Shown here in pieces: positions 40,838 through 49,631 of a stretch of DNA of 64,000 bases. A program made the position numbers and the translations under genes. The DNA comes from Ruminococcus flavefaciens AE3010 (GTDB lineage: Bacteria > Bacillota > Clostridia > Oscillospirales > Ruminococcaceae): positions 2,686,501-2,750,500 of the forward strand of contig NZ_JAGT01000001.1 of the NCBI RefSeq assembly GCF_000526795.1. The letters are read 5' to 3'. Each line of letters starts with the position of its first letter. The stretch's first letter is position 1. The notes beneath the pieces were generated by a model, which did no database searches, was not told where the DNA came from, and saw only the letters and a list, made by a program, of their open reading frames with translations.

Positions 40838-41132
40838 TCTGCTGGGAATATGCATTAGGGCAGGAAAAGTCGTAAAGGGCTTTGACAGCGCAGTTGAAGC
40901 CGCAAAGAACGGCACCGCCGTATGCCTGCTGACAGCTTCCGACGCTTCCCCCAAGACCGTCAAGGAGGTCCGCTACTACTGTGAAAAGTACGCCGTGAGA
41001 CATTTTGAAGCCGATATAAGCAAGTTCGACGTCGGCAGGCTCTGCGGCAAGGAAACAGCTGTCATAGCTGTGACGGACAAGGGCTTTGCAGACGGCTTTG
41101 AGAAGATCATAGCAAACGACAAAATCTTTTGA
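40806..41132 (+). CDS. L7Ae-family RNA-binding protein YlxQ
   Basis: The 108-residue protein belongs to the ribosomal L7Ae/L30e fold: RRIINLLGICIRAGKVVKGF, AVCLLTASDASPKT and KETAVIAVTDKGFADGF. YlxQ-like proteins bind kink-turn RNA, though the target is not settled. The ATG at 40806 with GAGGTGAT upstream lies within rnpM (32-base overlap). This position between rnpM and infB is the standard Firmicutes arrangement. Confidence 0.92.
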   Translation: MSSEKNRRIINLLGICIRAGKVVKGFDSAVEAAKNGTAVCLLTASDASPKTVKEVRYYCEKYAVRHFEADISKFDVGRLCGKETAVIAVTDKGFADGFEKIIANDKIF

Positions 41133-41238
41133 CGTTAACTATAATGTCCGAAATATCGCAGTAATGCGTTGATATAGATACGGATCATAATTTCGCCGTG
41201 ACCTGCACGGCATAGTACAATGGAGGTAAATAAAGCCT

Positions 41239-43923
41239 ATGGCAAAAAAGATAAAGTTAAGCGACGCAGCAAAGGATATCAACGTCCCTGCACAGGAAAT
41301 AATCGATTATTTCGCTGAAAAGGGCGATAATAAAAAGAAAACAGGCTCTTCTCTCACAGAGGAGGAGATGAACGCAGTTCTCGAACACTACATGAAGAAC
41401 CGCTATTCCGTGGATTCACTGAACGATTACTTCAACTCCAAGAACGATCCCCGTCCTGTAAAGGAGGAGGCTCCCAAGGCTGAGAAGAAGCCTGCCGCAA
41501 AGAAGACAGCAGCTGCTGCCGAGAAAAAGGAGAAGCCTGCCGAGAAGAAAGCGGAAAAGGCAGCTAAGGCTCCCGCAGCCGAGAAAAAGGCAGAGCCGAA
41601 GCAGGAGGCTCCCGCAAAGAAGGCAGAGCCTGAGAAGAAGCCTGAGAAGAAGCCCGAGAAGAAGCAGGAAGCAGCTCCCGTCAAGGAGACAGCTCCCAAG
41701 GCTGAGGTCAAGTCAGAGCCTGCAAAGTCTGCCGAGCCCGAGAAGAAGGCAGAGCCCGAAAAGAAGCAGGAGGAAGCTCCCAAGGCTGAGCCAAAGCCCG
41801 AGGTAAAGACTCCCGCTCCCGCACCCGAAAAGAAGAACGACAAGAAAAAGGACAAGAAAAAGACAGAGCCTGCAAAGGCTCAGGACAGAGGCGAGAGAAC
41901 AAAGTTCAACGCCGCATTCAGCTCCGAGACGGCTCAGACATCAACTCAGCGCCGTACTGTCGATACAAGAGGAAGCTACGTTGACCTCGACAAGTACAAC
42001 GAGAGATACGACCAGATGGCAGCCTCCAACAAGCACAAGAACGACAACTACTCTTCAAAGAAGCAGAAAATAAATCAGAAGTCCGCTCAGAGGACACGTC
42101 AGCAGTTCTCCAAGAAGGAGAGCGAGGCTGAGAAGCTCAAGAGACTGGAGCTGGAGAGAGCAAGAAAGCAGCAGCTCAAGGTACTTATCCCCGACAGCAT
42201 CACAGTGGGAGAGCTGGCTACACGTCTTAAAGCTACAGCTACAGATGTTATCAAGCAGCTGATGAAGCTGGGCGTAATGGCTTCCATAAATCAGGAGATA
42301 GACTTCGATACAGCAGCTATCGTTGCAGACGAAATGGGTGCAAAGGTAGAAAAGGAAGTTATCGTTACTATCGAGGAGCGTCTTATCGACGATACCGACG
42401 ACGACGATACAAACCTCCAGCCACGCTGCCCTGTTGTAGTTGTAATGGGACACGTTGACCACGGTAAGACTTCCATACTTGACCGTATCAGAAACGCTCA
42501 CGTTGCAGCAGGCGAAGCAGGCGGCATCACACAGCACATCGGTGCTTATCAGGTAAATGTAAACGGACAGGACATCACATTCCTTGATACTCCCGGACAT
42601 GAGGCATTCACTTCTATGCGTGCAAGAGGTGCTAATATCACAGATATCGCTATCCTCGTTGTTGCCGCAGACGACGGTATCATGCCCCAGACAGTCGAGT
42701 CCATCAACCACGCAAAGGCAGCAGGCGTATCCATTATAGTTGCTATCAACAAAATGGATAAGGAGGGGGCTAACCCCGACCGAATCAAGGAAGAGCTCAC
42801 CAAGTACGACCTCGTATGCGAGGACTGGGGCGGTGACGTTATCTGCGTACCCGTATCAGCTAAGACAGGCGAGGGCATCGACGACCTTCTCGAGAACGTG
42901 CTTCTCGTTGCAGAGGTCAAGGAGCTTAAAGCTAACCCCGACAGACTTGCAAAGGGTACAGTTATCGAAGCTCGTCTTGACAAGGGCAGAGGTCCTATCG
43001 CAACACTCCTGGTACAGAACGGTACTCTGAAGCAGGGCGACGTTATCATCGCAGGCACAGCCGTTGGACGTGTAAGAGTTATGACCAACGACAAGGGCAG
43101 AACAGTCAAGGCAGCAGGTCCTTCCGTACCTGTTGAGATAACAGGTCTTGCAGAAGTTCCCAGCGCAGGCGATATCTTCAATGCTGTTGAGGACGAGAGA
43201 CTGGCAAGAGAGCTTGTTGAGCAGAGAAAGCACGAGGCTAAGCAGGAGCAGTTCAACGCATACCGCAAGGTCACACTCGACAACCTGTTCAGCCAGATCG
43301 CAGAGGGCGAGATCAAGGAGCTCCCCATCGTTGTCAAGGCAGACGTACAGGGCTCTGTGGAGGCTGTAAAGCAGTCTCTTGAAAAGCTCTCCAACAACGA
43401 GGTAAGAGTAAGAGTTATCCACGGTGCAGTCGGTGCGGTAAAGGAGAGCGACGTAATGCTGGCTGCCGCTTCAAACGCTATCATCGTAGGCTTCAATGTA
43501 AGACCCGATCCAGTTGCTGCGGAGAATGCAGTCCGTGACGGCGTAGATATCAGACTCTACCGCATCATCTATGACGCGATAGAAGAGATATCTACAGCTA
43601 TGAAGGGTATGCTGGCACCTAAGTTCCGCGATGTTGAGCAGGGACGTGTAGAGGTCCGTCAGGTATACAAGATCTCCAACGTTGGTATGGTAGCAGGAAG
43701 CTACGTACTCAGCGGTAAGGTTACAAGAGGCAGCAAGGTAAGAGTTGTCCGCGACGGTATCATCATCGCAGACGACGAAATAGCAGGACTCAAGCGTTTC
43801 AAGGACGACGCAAAGGAAGTAGCCGAGGGCTATGAGTGCGGTATCAGCCTTGAAAAGTTCAGCGATGTCAAGGAAGGCGATATCTTCGAGACCTACATCG
43901 TTGAGGAGTACCGCGAGGATTAA
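41239..43923 (+). CDS. infB: Translation initiation factor IF-2
   Basis: The 894-residue GTPase delivers initiator tRNA to the 30S subunit. The N-terminal IF2_N motif ([20 protein letters not shown]) is followed by about 170 residues of Lys/Glu/Ala/Pro-rich linker (about 75-215) and a second IF2_N domain (about 312-365). The G domain has G1 GHVDHGKT at 404-411, DTPGHE and NKMD; beta-barrel domains and the C-terminal tRNA-binding domain are complete. A 106-base gap after ylxQ holds only a GGAGG site. The [13 protein letters not shown] linker is low complexity and not a separate gene. Confidence 0.98.
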   Translation: MAKKIKLSDAAKDINVPAQEIIDYFAEKGDNKKKTGSSLTEEEMNAVLEHYMKNRYSVDSLNDYFNSKNDPRPVKEEAPKAEKKPAAKKTAAAAEKKEKPAEKKAEKAAKAPAAEKKAEPKQEAPAKKAEPEKKPEKKPEKKQEAAPVKETAPKAEVKSEPAKSAEPEKKAEPEKKQEEAPKAEPKPEVKTPAPAPEKKNDKKKDKKKTEPAKAQDRGERTKFNAAFSSETAQTSTQRRTVDTRGSYVDLDKYNERYDQMAASNKHKNDNYSSKKQKINQKSAQRTRQQFSKKESEAEKLKRLELERARKQQLKVLIPDSITVGELATRLKATATDVIKQLMKLGVMASINQEIDFDTAAIVADEMGAKVEKEVIVTIEERLIDDTDDDDTNLQPRCPVVVVMGHVDHGKTSILDRIRNAHVAAGEAGGITQHIGAYQVNVNGQDITFLDTPGHEAFTSMRARGANITDIAILVVAADDGIMPQTVESINHAKAAGVSIIVAINKMDKEGANPDRIKEELTKYDLVCEDWGGDVICVPVSAKTGEGIDDLLENVLLVAEVKELKANPDRLAKGTVIEARLDKGRGPIATLLVQNGTLKQGDVIIAGTAVGRVRVMTNDKGRTVKAAGPSVPVEITGLAEVPSAGDIFNAVEDERLARELVEQRKHEAKQEQFNAYRKVTLDNLFSQIAEGEIKELPIVVKADVQGSVEAVKQSLEKLSNNEVRVRVIHGAVGAVKESDVMLAAASNAIIVGFNVRPDPVAAENAVRDGVDIRLYRIIYDAIEEISTAMKGMLAPKFRDVEQGRVEVRQVYKISNVGMVAGSYVLSGKVTRGSKVRVVRDGIIIADDEIAGLKRFKDDAKEVAEGYECGISLEKFSDVKEGDIFETYIVEEYRED

Positions 43924-43964
43924 TGACTTAATGATCTTTCAATAATGATAAAGGGGGAATCTTT

Positions 43965-44543
43965 ATGGATAACAGCAGAATGAGTACTGCGGATATGCTG
44001 CAGTACTGCAATGAAGCACTGGCATGGGACGACTTCGGACCTATCGATATATTCTTCTTTGAATCGGTCAAGAAGATACTTCTCGGTCAGTGCAGTGCAA
44101 TAGAGGCGCCCGAGCCCTATACAGACGACCTTATGGGCATCGAGCGTCCTGTACGCGATGTAGAGCTTGAACCTGAGTACGGCAACTATGCCGACATCTA
44201 CTACGGCGAGGAGGGGGACGACGAGATCCCCGACTACAGCCTGACGGCTGAGGACGAGGCTTTTTCTGCGGATATCTTCGGGGGTGGCTTCTTTACGGAG
44301 CACGAAGGTGCAGAGGAAGGCGAGTCTGCCGAGGATGCTGAGGAGCCGAAGGCGGAAGAGGCTGAGGAAGCAGCCGAAAAGCCCGAGGATACCGAAGAGG
44401 AGAAAGCTTCCGGAAAAAAGTCAGCCACAAAGAAAACAGCGGCAAAGAAGCCTGCTAAAAAGACTTCAAAAAAGACCGCAAAGGCTGCCGACTCAGATAA
44501 GCATGAGGAAACAACAGGGGGAGGCTTTACCGTCAAACTCTGA
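43965..44543 (+). CDS. Acidic protein with histone H1-like Lys/Ala tail, between infB and rbfA
   Basis: The 192-residue protein has an ordered-looking N-terminal part (about 1-75; MSTADMLQYCNEALAWDDFG, FESVKKILLGQC), a strongly acidic middle (about 75-150, EEAEEAAEKPEDTEEEKA type) and a basic tail (about 152-180, KKTAAKKPAKKTSKKTAKAA). It ends GGGFTVKL. No domain is recognisable. Bipolar charge and the KKxAKKxxKK tail suggest nucleic-acid or ribosome contact with an autoinhibitory acidic arm; this is inference. AAGGGGG precedes the ATG; gaps to infB and rbfA are 41 and 17 bases. It is an insertion in an otherwise universal operon. Confidence 0.85.
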   Translation: MDNSRMSTADMLQYCNEALAWDDFGPIDIFFFESVKKILLGQCSAIEAPEPYTDDLMGIERPVRDVELEPEYGNYADIYYGEEGDDEIPDYSLTAEDEAFSADIFGGGFFTEHEGAEEGESAEDAEEPKAEEAEEAAEKPEDTEEEKASGKKSATKKTAAKKPAKKTSKKTAKAADSDKHEETTGGGFTVKL

Positions 44544-44560
44544 CGACAGAAAGGATCGAA

Positions 44561-44899
44561 ATGCCTAATTTCAAGAACAGCCGTATGGCTGAAGATATAA
44601 AGAGAGAAATGACAGCTATCCTGCGTGAACTCAAGGATCCGAGGATAGACAAGATGCTCACTATCGTACGTGCCGACCTCTCGGGCGACATGTCAAGCTG
44701 CAAGATATATGTATCCAGCTTTGAGGGCATCGAAAGAGCAAATGAGTCCGTTCAGGGACTCAAAAGCGCCGCAGGCTTCATCAAGCGGGAGCTTTTTCAC
44801 AGACTAAAAATGCGCAAAGCGCCTGAGCTTACGTTTATAGCCGACAATTCAATAGAGAGAAGTGCGGAGATAAGCAAAAAGCTCCATGACCTACTGTAA
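44561..44899 (+). CDS. rbfA: 30S ribosome-binding factor A
   Basis: The 112-residue KH-fold protein acts in late 16S rRNA 5'-end processing and cold adaptation. The N-terminus MPNFKNSRMAEDIKREMTAI, ILRELKDPRIDKMLTIVRAD and the C-terminal ELTFIADNSIERSAEISKKL are diagnostic. AAAGGA lies just before the ATG. It directly precedes nrnA with a 12-base gap. Confidence 0.95.
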   Translation: MPNFKNSRMAEDIKREMTAILRELKDPRIDKMLTIVRADLSGDMSSCKIYVSSFEGIERANESVQGLKSAAGFIKRELFHRLKMRKAPELTFIADNSIERSAEISKKLHDLL

Positions 44900-44911
44900 G
44901 GAGTGCTTCAT

Positions 44912-45862
44912 ATGTATATAGGCTTCAGTGAGGCTGAGCTCTTTCTCAGAAACTGCGAGGACGCAGTAATACTGACACACCGCAATCCCGACGGCGATTG
45001 CATAGGCGCAGGCTTCGGCCTGAAGGATATCCTTGCACAGCTTGGTATCCGCAGCAGAGTAGTGTGCCACGACGTATTTCCGTCCCGCTACAGCTTTCTC
45101 ACCGATGAGGGAGCGGGGGAGGATTTTGAACCAAAGACCGTCATTGCGGTGGACATCGCTGATGTTACTCTTATGGGCGATTATAAGGACATCTACGGCG
45201 ACAAGGTACAGTTATGTATCGACCACCACATCTCAAACAAGAATTTCGCGGAGAGAACACTGCTCCGCGGCGACGCTACAGCTGCCTGCGAGATAATCTA
45301 CGAGCTGGCTCAGTACATGGGCGTCAAGATAACAAAACACTGTGCAATGTGCCTTTATACCGGCATTGCAACCGATTCGGGCTGCTTCAAGTATGACTGC
45401 ACCACTCCACGCGCTCACGAGATAGCGGCAGAGATGATGCGCAGCTACGATATCAACTTCGCAAGGATAAACCGCTATATGTTCGACGTAAAGTCTATGG
45501 GCAGACTGAAGCTTGAAGCCAAGGTCAACGAGCTCATGGAGTACTGTCTCGGCGGCAAGCTTGCCATAGCTGCGGTGACCCAGGATATGATGAAGGAAAT
45601 GAACGTTTCCATGGAGGAGCTGGAGGGCTTTGCGCCTCTTACCATACAGCTTGAGGAAACGGAAGTGGGCATACTCATGCGCGAGCGTGAGGACGGAGTA
45701 TACAAGTGCTCATTCCGCTCGGCAAACGACGTAAACGTATCCACTATATGCCAGTCTATCGGCGGCGGCGGTCACGCCAAGGCAGCAGGCTGTACCGTTA
45801 ACGGACCTCTTGAGGAGGCTAAAAAGCAGCTCATTGAAGTTGTCGAAAGGGCACTGAGCTGA
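44912..45862 (+). CDS. nrnA: DHH-family nanoRNase / pAp phosphatase
   Basis: The 316-residue protein degrades 2-5-mer RNAs and dephosphorylates pAp. DHH motifs: THRNPDGDCIGAGFG (motif I), AVDIAD (II), CIDHHISN with D104-H105-H106 (III), YTGIATDSGCFKYD (IV). DHHA1 RNA-binding domain ends CQSIGGGGHAKAAGCTV. Start is the ATG at 44912 with AAGGAG upstream (44898-44903); a GTG in frame at 44903 lies on the ribosome site itself. rbfA-nrnA-truB-ribF is a conserved Firmicutes string. The stop overlaps the truB ATG by 1 base. Confidence 0.95.
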   Translation: MYIGFSEAELFLRNCEDAVILTHRNPDGDCIGAGFGLKDILAQLGIRSRVVCHDVFPSRYSFLTDEGAGEDFEPKTVIAVDIADVTLMGDYKDIYGDKVQLCIDHHISNKNFAERTLLRGDATAACEIIYELAQYMGVKITKHCAMCLYTGIATDSGCFKYDCTTPRAHEIAAEMMRSYDINFARINRYMFDVKSMGRLKLEAKVNELMEYCLGGKLAIAAVTQDMMKEMNVSMEELEGFAPLTIQLEETEVGILMREREDGVYKCSFRSANDVNVSTICQSIGGGGHAKAAGCTVNGPLEEAKKQLIEVVERALS

Positions 45863-46755
45863 TGAACGGTATCCTCTGCGTAAACAAGCCGCAGGACTTC
45901 ACCTCATTCGATGTGGTGGCGAAGCTCCGCGGCATACTGCAAATGAAACGTCTCGGACACGGTGGTACTCTCGACCCCATGGCTACGGGAGTGCTGCCTG
46001 TTTTCGTGGGCAACGCCACGAAAGCCTGCGATATAATGCCTGACAATACCAAGAGCTACCGTGCGGGCTTCCGACTGGGAGCTGTCTCCGATACACAGGA
46101 CGTGTGGGGAGAGGTGCGGAAGCACTCGGACATGGCGGTGAGCCGTGAGGATATTGAAGCTGTAATGCCTGATTTTACGGGGAATATAATGCAGCTCCCT
46201 CCCATGTATTCCGCTGTGCAGGTCAACGGACAGCGCCTTTATGACCTTGCAAGGCAGGGCATAGAGGTCGAGCGTCAGGCACGAGAGATAGAAGTTGACA
46301 GCCTTGTGCTGGAGAGCTACGACGAAAGCACCCATGAGGGCGTCATGTCCATAGCCTGCGGCAAGGGCACATATATAAGGACTATTATCAGCGATATCGG
46401 CGAAAGGCTGGGCTGCGGAGGCATAATGACCTCTCTGGTGAGGAACTCGTCGGGGGGCTTTACCCTTGATGACTGCCACAGCTTTGAGGAGATACAGCGC
46501 GCAAGGGACGAGGGCAGGCTCGAAGAGCTCATACTCCCCATAGAGCGTGTATTTGAAAAGCTGCCGAAGCTGAGACTGGGCGAGGCTCAGACAAGAATGT
46601 ACAGAAACGGCGTAAAGCTCGATATATCAAGGGTACGCGGCATACGCGAGGGAGAATCACAGTACGGAGTCTACGGCTTCGACGGAGGCTTCATCGGCAC
46701 TGCCTTTGCGGACCTTGAAAGCGGCGAGCTCCGCGTCGGAAAGAATTTAGGGTGA
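45862..46755 (+). CDS. truB: tRNA pseudouridine-55 synthase
   Basis: The 297-residue enzyme forms pseudouridine 55 in the T-loop. NKPQDFTSFDVVAKLR, GHGGTLDPMATGVLPVFVG with catalytic D38, YRAGFRLGAVSDTQDVWG, PPMYSAVQVNGQRLYDLARQ and CGKGTYIRTIISDIGERLGC are all present. A short C-terminal PUA-like region follows. It is translationally coupled to nrnA (TGATG) and ends 4 bases before the ribF ATG. Confidence 0.96.
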   Translation: MNGILCVNKPQDFTSFDVVAKLRGILQMKRLGHGGTLDPMATGVLPVFVGNATKACDIMPDNTKSYRAGFRLGAVSDTQDVWGEVRKHSDMAVSREDIEAVMPDFTGNIMQLPPMYSAVQVNGQRLYDLARQGIEVERQAREIEVDSLVLESYDESTHEGVMSIACGKGTYIRTIISDIGERLGCGGIMTSLVRNSSGGFTLDDCHSFEEIQRARDEGRLEELILPIERVFEKLPKLRLGEAQTRMYRNGVKLDISRVRGIREGESQYGVYGFDGGFIGTAFADLESGELRVGKNLG

Positions 46756-46759
46756 CGGC

Positions 46760-47638
46760 ATGGGAAATAACAAAACAGCCGTGGCTCTGGGAATGTTCGA
46801 CGGAGTGCATCTGGGGCACCGTGCTGTGCTGGGAGCTGCCTTTGAGCAGAAAAAACAGGGGCTCATACCCTGCGCCTTTACCTTTCCGCCTGAGAGTACG
46901 GCGAACAAGGGCGCGGCAGGCTACATCTACAGCGAGAGCGAAAAGAGCCTGCTGCTAAGCAGGGAATGCGGCATCGAGCGTGTGTTTTCTCCGCGGTTTG
47001 AGGATATATGCGGCATGAACGGCGGCTGCTTCGCACAGGATGTACTCTGCGGCGAAATGAACGCCGCATTTGTATGCTGCGGCAGGGACTTCCGCTTCGG
47101 CAAGGGAGCCTCCTGCGGCGTGGACGAGCTGCGCAGCTTTGGTGAAAGGTACGGCTTCACGGTACAGACCGTGGATGACGTATACTGCGGCGGCGAAAGA
47201 GTGTCCTCGACTGCGGTGCGTGAACTCCTTATTTCGGGAGAGCTCAGCCGCGCAAACGCTATGCTGGGCATGCCCTATATCATAGCCAAAGATGTCAGCC
47301 GCGGAGCTCAGCTGGGACGCACTATCGGCTTTCCTACGGCAAATCAGCTCTTCGGCGAGGGACAGCTTGTGCCGAAGTACGGTGTGTATGCGTCGAGAGC
47401 CCATGTGAACGGGAAGACCTATCCGTCCATAACGGATATCGGCGTGAAGCCCACCGTGAAATACGGCGGCGCTCCTCTTGCCGAAACATATATACACGGA
47501 TTTTCGGGAGACCTTTACGGAAGTCCGCTCATAGTGGAATTATGCGGATTTATCCGTCCCGAAATGAAGTTCGGCTCACTTGACGAGCTGAAGGGGCAGA
47601 TAGATAACGACATAAAGTCCGCACTGAAAATATTATAA
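46760..47638 (+). CDS. ribF: Bifunctional riboflavin kinase / FAD synthetase
   Basis: The 292-residue enzyme makes FMN and FAD. The N-terminal adenylyltransferase has ALGMFDGVHLGHRAVLGAAF; FVCCGRDFRFGKGASCGVDE and STAVRELLISGELSRANAML follow. The riboflavin kinase domain (about 180-292) has RGAQLGRTIGFPTANQL and YGVYASRAHVNGKTYPSITD. The ATG lies 4 bases after the truB stop with only a weak AGGGTGACGG site, so expression likely depends on coupling. It is the last gene of the rimP operon; no strong terminator follows before the ABC operon at 47751. Confidence 0.95.
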   Translation: MGNNKTAVALGMFDGVHLGHRAVLGAAFEQKKQGLIPCAFTFPPESTANKGAAGYIYSESEKSLLLSRECGIERVFSPRFEDICGMNGGCFAQDVLCGEMNAAFVCCGRDFRFGKGASCGVDELRSFGERYGFTVQTVDDVYCGGERVSSTAVRELLISGELSRANAMLGMPYIIAKDVSRGAQLGRTIGFPTANQLFGEGQLVPKYGVYASRAHVNGKTYPSITDIGVKPTVKYGGAPLAETYIHGFSGDLYGSPLIVELCGFIRPEMKFGSLDELKGQIDNDIKSALKIL

Positions 47639-47750
47639 AAATTCGTATTGCTTTCACTTTGTTATCACAATAAAGTATTAACATAGTAAAGAAACTGCGG
47701 CATGACAGCGTTCGGCCGCAAAGATAATGCAATAAGGAGGGTAAAACCCA

Positions 47751-48884
47751 ATGATAGAGGTCAGGAACCTTACTAAGATGTACGGCGACAAGCTTGCCGT
47801 AAACAATATAAGCTTCAAGGTCGAAAAGGGCGAGATACTCGGCTTCCTGGGGCCAAACGGCGCAGGAAAGTCCACGACCATGAATATGCTGACGGGATAT
47901 ATCTCGTCTACCTCGGGCGATGTTCTCATCGACGGAGTGGATATTCTCGAGGACCCAAAGAAAGCTAAGGCAAATATCGGCTATCTCCCCGAGATACCGC
48001 CGCTTTACGTGGATATGACAGTTGAGGCATATCTGGGCTTCGTATACGACATGAAGAAGTGCAAGCTTCCGAGAAAAGCGCATCTCAAGGACGTTTGCAA
48101 CCTCTGCAAGATAGAGGACGTAAGAGGAAGAATAATCAAGAACCTGTCAAAAGGTTACCGTCAGAGAGTAGGTCTCGCACAGGCGCTTATCAACAATCCG
48201 CCCGTGCTCATACTTGACGAGCCTACAGTTGGTCTGGACCCCAACCAGATAATCGAGATAAGAACTCTTATCAAGAAGCTGGGCAAGAAGCACACAGTTA
48301 TCCTTTCTTCCCATATCCTTCCCGAGATACAGGCTGTCTGCGACAGGATAATCATCATCAACAAGGGAACTGTTGCTGCTGACGGTACTGCCGAGGAGAT
48401 AGCAAAGAACATCACAAACAAGCACAAGATGACACTTCGTATCGAAGGTCCCACACATACCGCAGACGACAAGCGTCTTATCGCAGACGCTGTCAGAGCT
48501 ATGAGCGGCGTAAAGTATGTCCGCGCAGATATGGAGCGCGAAAAGGGCATCTACGATTACGATGTTGAGACAGACGGAAAGACTGATATCCGCCGTGACC
48601 TCAACAAGCTCTGTGCTGACAATGGCTGGAATATACTCATGCTCCAGCTCTCAGACCTCACTCTCGAGGACATCTTCCTCAGGATAACCATGGACGAGGG
48701 ACTCGGCAAAGACGGCGACAGCGACGTAAAGACCAAGTCCAAGCCAAAGATAGATATCAAGACCACTGCAAGCGGCAAGCTCAGAGCCGTGCAGGAGGCT
48801 GATGAGGAAGAATCTATCGTTGACAGCAGCGATGATGATACATCTGCTGCCGACAGCGAGGAAAATAACGGAGGTGAGGAATAA
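47751..48884 (+). CDS. ABC transporter ATPase, GldA-like
   Basis: The 377-residue ATPase has Walker A FLGPNGAGKST (about 36-46), signature LSKGYRQRVGLAQAL (about 134-148), Walker B LILDEPTVGLDP (about 156-167) and switch histidine in LSSHILPEIQ. It is longer than usual because of a C-terminal domain (about 225-320) and an acidic tail (EADEEESIVDSSDDDTSAAD). With the next three genes it forms the GldA-GldF-GldG-DUF4340 module. In Bacteroidota GldAFG is needed for gliding; in Firmicutes the substrate is unknown. AAGGAGGG precedes the ATG. The stop overlaps the permease ATG by 1 base. Confidence 0.9.
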   Translation: MIEVRNLTKMYGDKLAVNNISFKVEKGEILGFLGPNGAGKSTTMNMLTGYISSTSGDVLIDGVDILEDPKKAKANIGYLPEIPPLYVDMTVEAYLGFVYDMKKCKLPRKAHLKDVCNLCKIEDVRGRIIKNLSKGYRQRVGLAQALINNPPVLILDEPTVGLDPNQIIEIRTLIKKLGKKHTVILSSHILPEIQAVCDRIIIINKGTVAADGTAEEIAKNITNKHKMTLRIEGPTHTADDKRLIADAVRAMSGVKYVRADMEREKGIYDYDVETDGKTDIRRDLNKLCADNGWNILMLQLSDLTLEDIFLRITMDEGLGKDGDSDVKTKSKPKIDIKTTASGKLRAVQEADEEESIVDSSDDDTSAADSEENNGGEE

Positions 48885-49603
48885 TGCTGGCTATATACAG
48901 GCGCGAAATGGGCGCATTCTTTACGTCGGGCGTAGCATATGTATTTCTTGCTGTGTTCTGGCTGGTATCGGGCATATTCTTCTATAACGGAGTTATCGCC
49001 AGCGGATTTGCCGATACTTCAAATATGTTCAGTTCAATGTTCTATATCGTAATGTTCCTTATTCCTGTGCTGACTATGAAGCTTCTCAGCGAGGAAAAGA
49101 AGAACAAGACCGACCAGGGACTTCTCACAGCTCCCATAAGTCTGTGGGACATCGTTCTCGGCAAGTATTTCGCAGCACTTACACTGTTCGTTATTGCCGA
49201 GTCAGTAGTATTCATCTATGCATTCGTCATCAACTATCTCGGCAAAGTCGTATGGTCGACGCTTCTCGGAAACTATTTCGCAATGCTTTTCCTTGGAGCA
49301 GCTTTCATAGCAGTCGGACTTTTCATATCGTCCCTTACCGAGAACCAGATGGCTTCCGCAGTTGTTTGTCTTGTAGTTATATTCGTGATATACCTTTCGG
49401 AGAATCTGGTATATAACTTCGAGAACGGCAATGTATTCAAGAAAGCGGTATACAAGCTGGTCACAGCATTAGCCTTCTATTCGAGATATGTTGAATTCAC
49501 AAGGGGAGTATTCAGCCTCACCAGTGTGGTATTCTTCATCAGTGCAGCCTTCCTGTTCAACTTCTTCACCGTAAAGGTGCTGGAGAAGAGACGCTGGAGC
49601 TGA
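48884..49603 (+). CDS. ABC-2 type permease, GldF-like
   Basis: The 239-residue protein has six membrane helices (about 18-40, 55-75, 100-125, 138-160, 165-185, 213-233) and the motif LLSEEKKNKTDQGLLTAPIS in the first cytoplasmic loop, typical of ABC-2 permeases that pair with GldA-type ATPases. It is translationally coupled to the ATPase gene. The GGAGGTGAGG site lies in the acidic tail of the upstream gene. Confidence 0.9.
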   Translation: MLAIYRREMGAFFTSGVAYVFLAVFWLVSGIFFYNGVIASGFADTSNMFSSMFYIVMFLIPVLTMKLLSEEKKNKTDQGLLTAPISLWDIVLGKYFAALTLFVIAESVVFIYAFVINYLGKVVWSTLLGNYFAMLFLGAAFIAVGLFISSLTENQMASAVVCLVVIFVIYLSENLVYNFENGNVFKKAVYKLVTALAFYSRYVEFTRGVFSLTSVVFFISAAFLFNFFTVKVLEKRRWS

Positions 49604-49631
49604 CCATAAAGAAAGGAAGGTTTTGATACAG

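Noticed and set aside
41430..41880. Possible tandem-repeat or CRISPR-like pattern in infB
   Set aside because: The repeats encode the Lys/Glu/Pro linker normal for IF-2; unit spacing is irregular and it is in frame.
42549..43496. 315-codon minus-strand frame opposite infB
   Set aside because: It is a shadow of the IF-2 G domain caused by codon bias; the infB protein is complete and highly conserved across this stretch.
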